Shown one piece after another: positions 41,339 to 49,120 of a DNA stretch of 49,120 bases. The notes beneath the pieces were generated by a model. It ran no database searches. It saw nothing but the letters and a program-made list of their open reading frames with translations, and was not told the origin of the DNA. The stretch lies in NCBI GenBank assembly GCA_937997955.1, contig CALLDR010000111.1, positions 1-49,120 of the forward strand. The letters run 5' to 3'. The translations under genes and the position numbers were made by a program. Each line of letters starts with the position of its first letter. Position 1 is the first letter of the stretch. Origin of the DNA: an uncultured Emergencia sp. (lineage in GTDB: Bacteria; Bacillota; Clostridia; Peptostreptococcales; Anaerovoracaceae).

Positions 41339-42259
41339 ATGATTGTACTAAAACAGATGTTGGTTTTTTTGATTATGATAATTCTTGGGCTTTTGGCCAG
41401 AAGAAGCGGCATTATAACGAAGGCGAACCAGAGCCAATTTTCGGCCATGGTGATCAACCTTGCGTGCCCGTGTCTGATTCTTTCATCTGCGATGACGTCA
41501 AACGAGCGGATTTCAATCGGCGAGATCGGGGCTATATTTGGCGTGTTATGTCTGCTGATCGCCATTGTATTGCTTCTGTCCTGGCTGGTTCCTATCGTGA
41601 TGAAATATCCGAAGGAAGAGCATGCCACAGTAAATACGATGTTCTGGTGTACGAATATCACGTTTATCGGCCTGCCTTTGGTACAGGGTCTGTATGGGAC
41701 GGCAGCCGTAATCTACGTGACTTTTGCCATCATGCTGGTAAACACGCTGTTTTACAGCTATGGTGTGATATTGATCAGCAGAGGTTCAGAGAAAAAACAG
41801 AAATTCAGTCCAAAATCCTTACTGACACCGGGAATGCTTTCCTGTATCGCCGCCTGTCTTGTGTATTTTCTTGATCTTCCGATCCCTGATGTCGTTGAAA
41901 CGTCGCTGACCATGGTAGGCAGTCTTACTGCGCCTTTGGCTATGATGATGATCGGATACGGTCTGCAGGACGTCAATCTAAAGGATATGATCACGGATGT
42001 CCGTCTGATTTTGTTTACAGTATTGAAAATGCTGGTTATGCCAATCCTGGTCCTGCTGCTGATGAAGCAGATTACGAACAGTACATACCTGTTGGCGACT
42101 TGTCTGGCCCTGGTAGCCTCTCCTACAGGAGGAATGGTAGCTATGCTGGCTACATTATATAATCCAAAAGCCTATCTGTCTGTTACGAGAGAAGTTTCCT
42201 TTACTACGTTGGCAGCCGTTATAACGATCCCTGTTGTAGCGGCCGCTATCGGCTTATAA
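41339..42259 (+). CDS. AEC-family (auxin efflux carrier-like) transporter
   Basis: 306 residues, ten membrane helices. MLVFLIMIILGLLARRSGIITKANQSQFSAMVINLACPCLILSSAM is the usual AEC start; VASPTGGMVAMLATLYN is the C-terminal repeat. In bacteria these carry malate, malonate or other anions. GAGG lies ten bases before the ATG. It shares a divergent control region with the LysR gene. Confidence 0.88.
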   Translation: MIVLKQMLVFLIMIILGLLARRSGIITKANQSQFSAMVINLACPCLILSSAMTSNERISIGEIGAIFGVLCLLIAIVLLLSWLVPIVMKYPKEEHATVNTMFWCTNITFIGLPLVQGLYGTAAVIYVTFAIMLVNTLFYSYGVILISRGSEKKQKFSPKSLLTPGMLSCIAACLVYFLDLPIPDVVETSLTMVGSLTAPLAMMMIGYGLQDVNLKDMITDVRLILFTVLKMLVMPILVLLLMKQITNSTYLLATCLALVASPTGGMVAMLATLYNPKAYLSVTREVSFTTLAAVITIPVVAAAIGL

Positions 42260-42263
42260 AAGA

Positions 42264-42320
42264 AAAGCCCCTTGCGAAGCGCAGCCCCTCGCGGGCGACA
42301 TGTGCGCCCCAGGAGGCTTT
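42264..42320 (+). other. Three-stem junction structure after AEC gene
   Basis: AAAGCC(C)CT pairs with AGGAGGCTTT, enclosing TGCG-aag-CGCA and GGGCG-acatgtg-CGCCC hairpins. The order resembles a compact three-way junction. There is no T-run, so it is an imperfect terminator or a processing/structure signal. Confidence 0.5.
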
Positions 42321-42337
42321 GTCTCCGTTATGCACAC

Positions 42338-42412
42338 TTTTCTTAAATTTTCCTTACGTTTCTTAAGATTGGATCCGTTCTATGGATTTCCCAGAGTCTT
42401 TTGTGGTATAGT
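42338..42412 (+). promoter_or_regulatory. Triple 10-bp repeat and extended -10 promoter for ABC genes
   Basis: TTTTCTTAAA, TTTTCCTTAC and GTTTCTTAAG follow each other at exact 10-bp steps (42338-42367), as in sites for OmpR/PhoB-type response regulators. An extended -10, TGG-TATAGT, ends at 42412, 40 bp downstream. The response regulator is not in the window. Confidence 0.65.
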
Positions 42413-42432
42413 ACTGACAGCAAGAGAGGAAT

Positions 42433-42496
42433 GACGCAGAAAACAACTCGGAAAAAAGACTCAGAAAGAAGACTCGAAAAGAAGACTCAGAAAGGG
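42433..42496. repeat. 13-bp tandem repeat in ABC leader
   Basis: One 12-bp unit and four 13-bp units of GACTCAGAAAGAA type (42445-42496) fill the 5' leader, up to and including the ribosome site (AAAGGGG is the last unit's end) of the gene at 42504. Confidence 0.8.
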
Positions 42497-42503
42497 GAAC
42501 ATC

Positions 42504-44750
42504 ATGTTAAGACTAGAACGGGTATCCAAGTTCTATTCCGCGGGCGGTCTGGTGTCTACCGGCTTTTCCAAGGTGGATTTGAGCTTTGATATAGGCGAGT
42601 TCGTCGCCATCACCGGCGAAAGCGGCAGCGGCAAATCCACCCTGCTCAACGTCATCTCGGGCCTGGACTCCTATGAGGAAGGCGAGATGTACGTAGGCGG
42701 CAGGCCGACCAGCGGATTTTCCAAAGAAGATTTAGAGGACTACAGAAAGAAATACATCGGCAGTATCTTTCAGACCTTCAACCTGATCAACAGCTATACG
42801 GTCTATCAGAATGTGGAGCTGGTTTTGCTGACCAGCGGCTACAGCAGGGAGGAAATCCCGGCAAGGGTGATGGACATCATCGATCAGGTGGGACTGTCGG
42901 CCTACGCCAAAACCAAGGCGTCCAAGCTGTCCGGCGGACAGAAGCAGAGGGTGGCCATCGCCAGAGCGCTGGCCAAGGAGACGCCCATCATCGTGGCAGA
43001 TGAGCCTACGGGCAATCTGGACAGTCAGTCGGCGGCGGACGTGATCAGGCTGCTGGCAGAGCTGTCAAAGGATAAGCTGATCATCATCGTCACCCACAAC
43101 TACGACCAGGTGGAACCGTATGTGACCAGAAAGATCACCATGCACGACGGACGGGTCGTGGAGGATAAGACCATAGCCCGGCCGGACTCCCTTTGTTCGG
43201 AGAAAGAGGTGGAGACGGCACGGGCGGACAGCCTGCAGGCCGGCGGCGTCCTGCGTCTGGGACTGCGGAACACCTTCAATCTTCCGGCAAAATTCCTGCT
43301 TTTGCTGGCTGTGTTCATTTTCCTGTGCGGCGGCGTCATCGCCCAGTACACATCGTTTATGAACATGAGCGACATGCAGACCGGCGGGTACAATATGTAC
43401 TTCAACAACACGGAGCGGAGCAGGATCATCGTGACCCGGCCGGACCGACAGCCTTTGACAGAATCCGATTATGAGACGCTGGAAGCTCTGGGAGGGGTGC
43501 AGCAGGTGGTCAGAAATGACCTGATGCTGGACCTGATGGTGACCCTGACCGACGATCTGGAAAACGGCAGTTTCTACATCGTCGGCAGCGTCAAAGAGGG
43601 CATGCCGGACGCGGGCCGGATCGAGGAAGGCAGGCTGCCGGAAAAGGACAACGAGGTGTTTCTGACGATCCCGAGAAGCGGCTATGCCAATAGCGTCATG
43701 GATATGGCCATGGACAGCAGGGTGGATATGCTGGACCAGAACACCGACGAGGCCCTGCTGAAAGGGAAGATCAGGATCGTCGGCTGGGGCTTTATGACCG
43801 AGGCGGAGGAAAAGGCTCTGTCAGAGTCGGACGTCTACTGCGAGGCCTGGCTCAGCTTTCCTGACAGCGCCGCCGACGTCATACGCAGCGCTGTCCTGGA
43901 GCTTTACTGCAGCCAGGAGATCGGTTTTGCCGGGAAGATCGTGTCCAGCGGGGTCGTGCTGATTCCATCAAAGGAGGTTCCGCCGGGCCAGGTCTACGTG
44001 CCGGAGGATCTGGCGTCCGTGGCTTCCGGCAGCGCCGTTGGACAGTCCCTGGAGCTGACCAACCAGAGCCTGTACTTTACCGATCGATACAGCTATACCG
44101 TGGGCGCTGTATACAACAAGGAGAATCTGCAGCAGCTGGTATCCCGCAGCGATTTTGACGCTGTGACAGGGGCCGTTTTCCTGAATGAGGACGACTATGA
44201 AAAGGTCTTTGACAAGGGAAGCTACCAGTCCAGCGTCATGGCAGAGGATTACAGAAACGTCAGAGAAACGGCTGCGGCCGTTGAAAAAGCTGGATTTAAG
44301 GCGTTCTGCATGGAAGACGGCATAGCCGATTCCACGGGAGGCTTCATCGTGATCCTGCATACGCTGTATGCCGTCATGCTGGCAGGCATTTTGCTGGTGC
44401 TGTTTTTCATCACCTACTTTATCGTAAAGCTGATCCTGAAATCCAGAAATACCTACTTCTCCACCATTCGGATGCTGGGCGCCACCAAGGGCAACTGCAG
44501 CAGCCTGCTGAAGGTGGAACTGTTCGCCGTGTTCAACATAGCCTTCTTCTTCTGCATGGCGATTCTGGCCCTGGTGAAGACCGGCGTGATACACAGCGAC
44601 TATCTGCAGAATCTGGCGGGGTTCCTGTCCATAGGAGATCTCGTCCTGCTGTACGCGGTGCTGTGTCTCATGTCCATTCTGCTGGCGGCCAGATACGCGC
44701 GGCAGCTGTTTAAAAAGACGGCCATGAACGCGTACAAAGAGGAGGTGTAA
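42504..44750 (+). CDS. Fused ABC ATPase-FtsX permease, subunit A
   Basis: 748 residues. N-terminal ATPase (Walker A GESGSGKST near 38-46, signature LSGGQKQRV, Walker B IIVADEPTGNLD) of the LolD/MacB type, a membrane helix near 265-285, an extracytoplasmic domain of about 330 residues and three C-terminal helices (FtsX fold). The next gene has the same layout and begins three bases after the stop codon. The pair likely makes a heterodimeric MacB-like machine for peptide export or antimicrobial-peptide defence. Confidence 0.9.
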   Translation: MLRLERVSKFYSAGGLVSTGFSKVDLSFDIGEFVAITGESGSGKSTLLNVISGLDSYEEGEMYVGGRPTSGFSKEDLEDYRKKYIGSIFQTFNLINSYTVYQNVELVLLTSGYSREEIPARVMDIIDQVGLSAYAKTKASKLSGGQKQRVAIARALAKETPIIVADEPTGNLDSQSAADVIRLLAELSKDKLIIIVTHNYDQVEPYVTRKITMHDGRVVEDKTIARPDSLCSEKEVETARADSLQAGGVLRLGLRNTFNLPAKFLLLLAVFIFLCGGVIAQYTSFMNMSDMQTGGYNMYFNNTERSRIIVTRPDRQPLTESDYETLEALGGVQQVVRNDLMLDLMVTLTDDLENGSFYIVGSVKEGMPDAGRIEEGRLPEKDNEVFLTIPRSGYANSVMDMAMDSRVDMLDQNTDEALLKGKIRIVGWGFMTEAEEKALSESDVYCEAWLSFPDSAADVIRSAVLELYCSQEIGFAGKIVSSGVVLIPSKEVPPGQVYVPEDLASVASGSAVGQSLELTNQSLYFTDRYSYTVGAVYNKENLQQLVSRSDFDAVTGAVFLNEDDYEKVFDKGSYQSSVMAEDYRNVRETAAAVEKAGFKAFCMEDGIADSTGGFIVILHTLYAVMLAGILLVLFFITYFIVKLILKSRNTYFSTIRMLGATKGNCSSLLKVELFAVFNIAFFFCMAILALVKTGVIHSDYLQNLAGFLSIGDLVLLYAVLCLMSILLAARYARQLFKKTAMNAYKEEV

Positions 44751-44753
44751 GGG

Positions 44754-47180
44754 ATGATCAGATTAACCGGTGTAAACAAATACTATAACAAGAAAAAGAG
44801 TAATGAGATCCACGTCATCGACAACACCTCCATCGAGCTGGGGGATAAGGGGCTGGTGACCTTTCTGGGTCACTCCGGCTGTGGAAAGACCACCTTGCTC
44901 AACGCCATCGGCGGCCTGGACAAGGTGGACAGCGGAGAAATCCTGATCGACGGCCAGCGGATGAACGTCCGCTCCGACAACAAAAAAGATGAGCTGCGCA
45001 ACGCGTGGGTCGGATATATTTTCCAGAACTACAACCTGATCGAGGACGAGACGGTATTTGACAACGTGGCGCTGGTGCTGCGGATGATGGGAATCCGGGA
45101 TAAAGAAGAGATCCAGCGGAGGGTCATGTTCATTCTGAAACGGGTCGGCATCGACCGGTACAGAAACAGGCCGGCGAAGATGCTTTCCGGCGGGGAACGA
45201 CAGCGGGTAGGTATTGCCCGGGCCCTGGTGAAAAACCCGAAGATCATCATCGCCGACGAGCCGACGGGCAATCTGGACAGCAGAAATACCATCGAGATCA
45301 TGAACATCATCAAAGCGATTTCTCGGGAAAAGCTGGTGATCCTGGTCACCCACGAGCGGGAGATCGCCGAGTTCTACGCTTCCCGCATCGTGGAGATCGT
45401 CGATGGCAGGATCGTCAGCGACAGGGAGAACGCCCACAGCGATGATCTGGATTACCGTCTGGAAAACAAGATCTACCTGCGGGATCTGCCGGTACAGCGG
45501 GAGCTTTCCGGCGGCGGGCTGCGGGTAAAATACTACAGCGACAGAGAGGACGACGGGGAGGAGCCGGAGATCAAAGTGGTGATCCGGGGCGGAAATCTCT
45601 ACGTCCAGCTGCCTCAGGACCTGCGCCAGGGTTCGGACGCGGTGGAGCTGGTAGACGGACATTATCAGAAGCTGTCCAAGGATATCTACGAGGACTACGA
45701 GTTCGACTACGACGCCCAGGTAGACCAAGGGTTCCAGCCTAAATACACGTCCATTTACTCCCTGCCGTCCATGCTGGCGGGAGGCTACAGGAAGATTTTT
45801 TCCTACTCCATCATCAAAAAGATTTTGCTGCTGGGCTTTGTGCTGGCGTCCATGTTTTCCATCTATGCCGTCAGCAATATCGCTGGGATCACCAATATCA
45901 CTGACGACAAGTTCGTCCAGGTGAACCAGAACTACCTGACCATAGACGGGGCGAAGCTGACGCCGGAGCTCTGCGAGAAATATGAGAAGATGGACGGCGT
46001 CGATTACGTTTTGCCGGGAGCTTCCTGGGTAAGCTTCCTGTTCCCTCTGGACGACTACTACCAGACGTCAGGCGTGTCCGCCCTTCTGGAAGGATCGCTG
46101 GCTGACCGGGATATGGTGGCAGAAGATGACCTGGCCGCGGGAAAGCTGGCGGTGGAGGACCGGGATATGGTCATCGACCGGATGACAGCTGAGAGCCTGC
46201 TGAGAGATGACCGGACCCAGATGATCGGCCTGTCGGCTCCAGAGGATCTGATCGGCAGAACCGCGGAGCTGCCGTGGCTGGGAGAATTTACGATTACCGG
46301 TATCGTGGACTGCGGAAGCCCGTCTATCTACGTGAAAAACAGCCTGATGACGGACGTTTTGATGAATCAGCTCGATCAGACTGAATCGGAGGATTCTGCC
46401 GTTTCGACCGGGCCGATATGCTATGATCTGGTAAAAGACGACAGTGATATCGCCGTAACCGCGGGCAGCGCGCCGGACTCCGACGGAGAGGCTTTGATCA
46501 GTGAGGCTTACCGGTATGAGGCGCCGCTGGGCAGCCAGATCGATATGAAGGTAAACGGAAAACGTCTGACCGTCTGCGGCTACTACAGCGACAAGCGTCA
46601 GCGGGACGCCGTCTACGTCAGCCGCCGGACAGCGGAGACGGCCTATCTGGAAACGCAGAGCTCCCTGGTCCTCTCACCGTCTGACAAAGCGGCGGTCTAT
46701 GAGACCCTTTTGGAGAAAAACGTGAAGGTGACGGATAACTACGCCGCGAGCAGGCAGGAATATATCAACAGTATTCAGAGGCAGATCGCGGCGACGATCC
46801 TGGTGGCGGGGATCATTCTGCTGATCTCCCTGATCGAGATGTATCTGATGCTGCGGTCCTCCTTCCTGTCCAGGGTCAAAGAGGTTGGCGTGCTGCGGGC
46901 CATCGGCCTGAAGAAGCGGGATATCTACAAGATGTTCATGGGCGAGATCATCGCCATGACGACGCTGACGACGCTGCCGGCCATGGCCGTGATGGGGTAT
47001 ATCTTAAACGGCATCTCCAAGATACCGATGATCGGAGGACAGTATCTGATGAATCCGGCTGTGTTCCTGATCAGCCTGGCTCTGGTCTTTTGCTTCAACC
47101 TGCTGGCGGGGCTGCTGCCTGCGGCCAATACCATGCGGAAGACGCCGGCTGAGATCCTGGCCAGAAACGATGTGAATTAA
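44754..47180 (+). CDS. Fused ABC ATPase-FtsX permease, subunit B
   Basis: 808 residues. Walker A GHSGCGKTT, signature LSGGERQRV, Walker B IIIADEPTGNLD. A 120-residue acidic linker precedes the first membrane helix (near 360-380), then an outer domain and three C-terminal helices ending in LPAANTMRKTPAEIL, the typical FtsX end. GAGGTG lies in the upstream stop region. The terminator at 47209 follows. Confidence 0.9.
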   Translation: MIRLTGVNKYYNKKKSNEIHVIDNTSIELGDKGLVTFLGHSGCGKTTLLNAIGGLDKVDSGEILIDGQRMNVRSDNKKDELRNAWVGYIFQNYNLIEDETVFDNVALVLRMMGIRDKEEIQRRVMFILKRVGIDRYRNRPAKMLSGGERQRVGIARALVKNPKIIIADEPTGNLDSRNTIEIMNIIKAISREKLVILVTHEREIAEFYASRIVEIVDGRIVSDRENAHSDDLDYRLENKIYLRDLPVQRELSGGGLRVKYYSDREDDGEEPEIKVVIRGGNLYVQLPQDLRQGSDAVELVDGHYQKLSKDIYEDYEFDYDAQVDQGFQPKYTSIYSLPSMLAGGYRKIFSYSIIKKILLLGFVLASMFSIYAVSNIAGITNITDDKFVQVNQNYLTIDGAKLTPELCEKYEKMDGVDYVLPGASWVSFLFPLDDYYQTSGVSALLEGSLADRDMVAEDDLAAGKLAVEDRDMVIDRMTAESLLRDDRTQMIGLSAPEDLIGRTAELPWLGEFTITGIVDCGSPSIYVKNSLMTDVLMNQLDQTESEDSAVSTGPICYDLVKDDSDIAVTAGSAPDSDGEALISEAYRYEAPLGSQIDMKVNGKRLTVCGYYSDKRQRDAVYVSRRTAETAYLETQSSLVLSPSDKAAVYETLLEKNVKVTDNYAASRQEYINSIQRQIAATILVAGIILLISLIEMYLMLRSSFLSRVKEVGVLRAIGLKKRDIYKMFMGEIIAMTTLTTLPAMAVMGYILNGISKIPMIGGQYLMNPAVFLISLALVFCFNLLAGLLPAANTMRKTPAEILARNDVN

Positions 47181-47208
47181 AGCCTGCGGCGAATACTTCC
47201 TCTACGAG

Positions 47209-47246
47209 AAGAGCCGGGCTGGATGTGATCCAGTCCCGGCTCTTTT
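47209..47246 (+). terminator. Strong terminator after ABC operon
   Basis: AAGAGCCGGG pairs with CCCGGCTCTT; the inner CTGGA-tgtga-TCCAG extends the stem. TTTT follows. The stem can also serve the convergent CoA-transferase gene. Confidence 0.9.
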
Positions 47247-47291
47247 GATATATAGTATGGATTAGAATGTGTCTGTTTAAAATGCGGCTGT

Positions 47292-48650
47292 TTAGAATGT
47301 GCATTTGCTGGTGTTCTTCCAGATGCCGTTTTTCTCGGCGGCCTTGATCAGATCCTCGCGGAAATCCGGATGGGCGATGTTGATCAAAAGCTCCGCGCGC
47401 TCCCAGGTGGATTTGCCCTTCAGGTTGGCCGCGCCGTATTCTGTCACGATGTAGTTGGTCGCGGTTCTCGGCGTCGTGACGATGGAGCCCGGCGTCAGGG
47501 TCGGCGCGATCAGGGACTCCTTGGTGCCGTCCTTCGAGGTTCTGGTAGATGGCGTGCAGATAAAGCTCTTGCCGCCATTTGACAGGAACGCGCCCATGAC
47601 GAAGTCCAGCTGGCCGCCGGTTCCGCTGATCTGCTGATGGCCAGCGGATTCGGAACATACCTGTCCGTACAGGTCTACCTGTATACAGCTGTTGACGGAT
47701 ACGAACCGGTCTATGGTCGCGATCACGTTGACGTTGTTGACGTAGTCTACCGGCGCGCTGCAGCAGATCGGGTTGTTGTCGATGAAATCGTACAGCCGCT
47801 TGGTGCCGCCCGCGAAGGTGTAGAGGGCTTTGCCTTTGTCGATCGGTTTGTTTCCGGTCAGCTTGCCTGCCTCGAACAGGTCCACATAAGCGTCTACGAA
47901 CATTTCTGTATGAGCGTTGATATTTCTGACGTCGGATTCTGCCAGCATCTGGCCGATGCAGTTCGGCAGGCCGCCGATACCCAGCTGGAGTGTGCTGTGG
48001 CTTTCGATGAGCCCGACTACGTGCTCCGCGATCTGCTTGTCGATTTCGGTAGCAGGCTTAGTCGGCAGCTCCGCCAGCGGAGTATTGGAACCCTCTACCA
48101 CGTAGTCTACGCCGTAGAGATTCAGCTGGGTCTGATAGCCCTGAGCGATCGGCATGTTTTCGTTGACCTCTACTACCACCTTGCTGGCGCCTTTGATGAC
48201 GCCCCAGATGTCGGATACCTGAGGTCCCAGGTTGAAGTTGCCGTGGCTGTCCATCGGCGCCACCTGAAGGAAAGCGATATCCACGTGGTTTTCGTTGTTG
48301 TGCCAATAGTGAGGCAGTTCGTTGAACAGCATCGGTATGTACCAACAGCGTCCGTCTTTGCACATCTGACGGTCAAAGCCGCTGAAATGAGCAGAGGCGA
48401 ATCTCACCTGCTCGTTAGATGTGGTAGCCTGATATACTTTGAACGGTTCATTTCTGATGGCGACGGTGCTGAGAATTTCTACACCTTCCAATTGGTCCGC
48501 GCGTCTTGCCAGAGCCTCGTCGATGTCTACGACGGTGCCGCAGCCCAGACCGAAGTGGATGCGGCTGCCCGGTCCTACCAGGGCGGCAGCCTCGTCCGCT
48601 GTGATTAGTTTCTTTCTGTACTCTTCCGCCAGATTACTAACTTTGTACAT
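47292..48650 (-). CDS. Acetyl/butyryl-CoA:acetate CoA-transferase family protein
   Basis: 452 residues of the family of butyryl-CoA:acetate and 4-hydroxybutyrate CoA-transferases (normally about 440-450). IGGLPNCIGQML, then INAHTEMFVDAYVDL holds the catalytic Glu, and ISGTGGQLDFVMGAFLSNGGKSFI is the glycine-rich CoA loop. AGGAGGAG lies seven bases before the ATG. It moves CoA between short-chain acids, probably at the end of butyrate or related fermentation. The exact acid is not readable. Confidence 0.88.
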   Translation of the reverse strand: MYKVSNLAEEYRKKLITADEAAALVGPGSRIHFGLGCGTVVDIDEALARRADQLEGVEILSTVAIRNEPFKVYQATTSNEQVRFASAHFSGFDRQMCKDGRCWYIPMLFNELPHYWHNNENHVDIAFLQVAPMDSHGNFNLGPQVSDIWGVIKGASKVVVEVNENMPIAQGYQTQLNLYGVDYVVEGSNTPLAELPTKPATEIDKQIAEHVVGLIESHSTLQLGIGGLPNCIGQMLAESDVRNINAHTEMFVDAYVDLFEAGKLTGNKPIDKGKALYTFAGGTKRLYDFIDNNPICCSAPVDYVNNVNVIATIDRFVSVNSCIQVDLYGQVCSESAGHQQISGTGGQLDFVMGAFLSNGGKSFICTPSTRTSKDGTKESLIAPTLTPGSIVTTPRTATNYIVTEYGAANLKGKSTWERAELLINIAHPDFREDLIKAAEKNGIWKNTSKCTF

Positions 48651-48755
48651 AATCTCCTCCTGTTATGCATCACAAAGATGTGATTTTTTTGAGAAAGCAA
48701 CTAACTGATCTTTTTAAATTTTCCCTACACTCAGTTTGTTTACTTTTTAACAATT

Positions 48756-48793
48756 ACTCCCTACATTTTACTACATTAGCAGGGAGTATTCAA
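48756..48793 (-). promoter_or_regulatory. CoA-transferase promoter with inverted repeat
   Basis: Minus strand TTGAAT (48793-48788), 17 bp, TAAAAT (48770-48765). ACTCCCT (48756-48762) and AGGGAGT (48781-48787) form a 7-bp inverted repeat around the -10 box. A TCCCTACA word recurs at 48722-48729 and 48758-48765. A repressor site is likely. Confidence 0.75.
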
Positions 48794-48879
48794 CCTTAAT
48801 CTTGGAAGTTGTCAAAAAAGTACAAAGGACAGCGAAAGCATCAATGAAAGACGGGTTTGAAAATGACGAAAGGTTATGG

Positions 48880-48908
48880 TTGAAATTCGCCGCGAACCGT
48901 GGTATGAT
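48880..48908 (+). promoter_or_regulatory. tRNA promoter
   Basis: TTGAAA (48880-48885), 17-bp spacer, TATGAT (48903-48908), about 66 bp before the tRNA. Confidence 0.8.
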
Positions 48909-48973
48909 AAGTAATAGCGGTATACCAGCCGGGCCGGGCCAGATACCGTGACCGATGATTTACAATTCTATAT

Positions 48974-49048
48974 GTCTCCGTAGTTAAATGGATATAACAG
49001 TGCTCTCCTAAAGCATAGTTGTGGGTTCGATTCCCGCCGGGGATACCA
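48974..49048 (+). tRNA. tRNA-Arg (anticodon CCT)
   Basis: 75 nt including encoded CCA. Acceptor GTCTCCG pairs with CGGGGAT (two wobble pairs); D-arm GTTA/TAAC; anticodon stem GTGCT/AGCAT around CTCCTAA, anticodon CCT at 49007-49009 reading AGG; T-arm GTGGG/CCCGC with loop TTCGATT; discriminator A. Confidence 0.93.
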
Positions 49049-49049
49049 G

Positions 49050-49083
49050 AAACCCTGTGATTGCAACGGTCACAGGGTTTTTC
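49050..49083 (+). terminator. Terminator after tRNA-Arg
   Basis: AAACCCTGTGA pairs with TCACAGGGTTT around a nine-base loop and ends in TTTTT. Confidence 0.9.
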
Positions 49084-49120
49084 TCTGCTTAAAATCCAGT
49101 TGTGATTTTAACTTTTGCCA

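Overview
The window looks like chromosomal DNA of an anaerobic Clostridia-type Firmicute with a fairly GC-rich core. The reasons are strong AGGAGG ribosome sites, perfect TTGACA-17-TATAAT promoters, corrinoid/UroD-type methyltransferase genes under a PocR-AraC regulator, a CBS-DRTGG type Mn pyrophosphatase, and an acetyl/butyryl-CoA:acetate CoA-transferase. I would guess a gut or sediment anaerobe related to the Eubacteriales family XIII group, but the family is not proven by what can be seen.

Layout. 0-5 kb: a DUF2284 protein and a PocR-AraC regulator (minus strand) diverge from a corrinoid protein plus two UroD-fold methyltransferases, a C1 (methyl-transfer) module. 5-10.5 kb: an HxlR repressor diverges from an MFS exporter and a heterodimeric ABC exporter. 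10.8-12.7 kb: a tannase-like esterase lipoprotein with a glycine-rich insert. 13-14.4 kb: an Rrf2 regulator and a flavin-type oxidase-fold protein that share a TTGTAA-N9-TTACAA operator. 14.6-16.2 kb: a Zn-macrodomain/SirTM pair for reversible ADP-ribosylation. 16.9-17.8 kb: a broken RhuM gene and a glyoxalase-fold protein. 18-21.5 kb: radical SAM, HxlR, MarR-flavodoxin and XRE genes.

21.7-35.2 kb is accessory and becomes AT-rich: a phospholipase-C-like protein, a three-gene membrane/hydrolase operon, two DUF4143 ATPases, two HTH-Fic proteins and a 1366-residue STAND NTPase with an N-terminal nuclease-like domain that resembles the Avs antiviral proteins. The two Fic genes have related promoters. 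One of these promoters, with three ATATTGTTCCG iterons, is copied in front of the phospholipase-like gene, so these genes may form one regulon. A near-identical 21-bp repeat and paired TACTACG boxes lie at 27.84 kb and 35.03-35.15 kb, around the Fic2-ATPase-STAND block.

35.2-49.1 kb returns to core-like DNA: LMW phosphatase, CBS pyrophosphatase, an aminopeptidase/APC permease/LysR/AEC transporter cluster, two fused FtsX-type ABC transporters, a CoA-transferase and tRNA-Arg(CCT).

A theme across the window is that many intergenic spacers are decayed tandem repeats, each with its own unit length (9, 11, 12, 13, 14, 15 or 63 bp). They often begin at or just across a stop codon.
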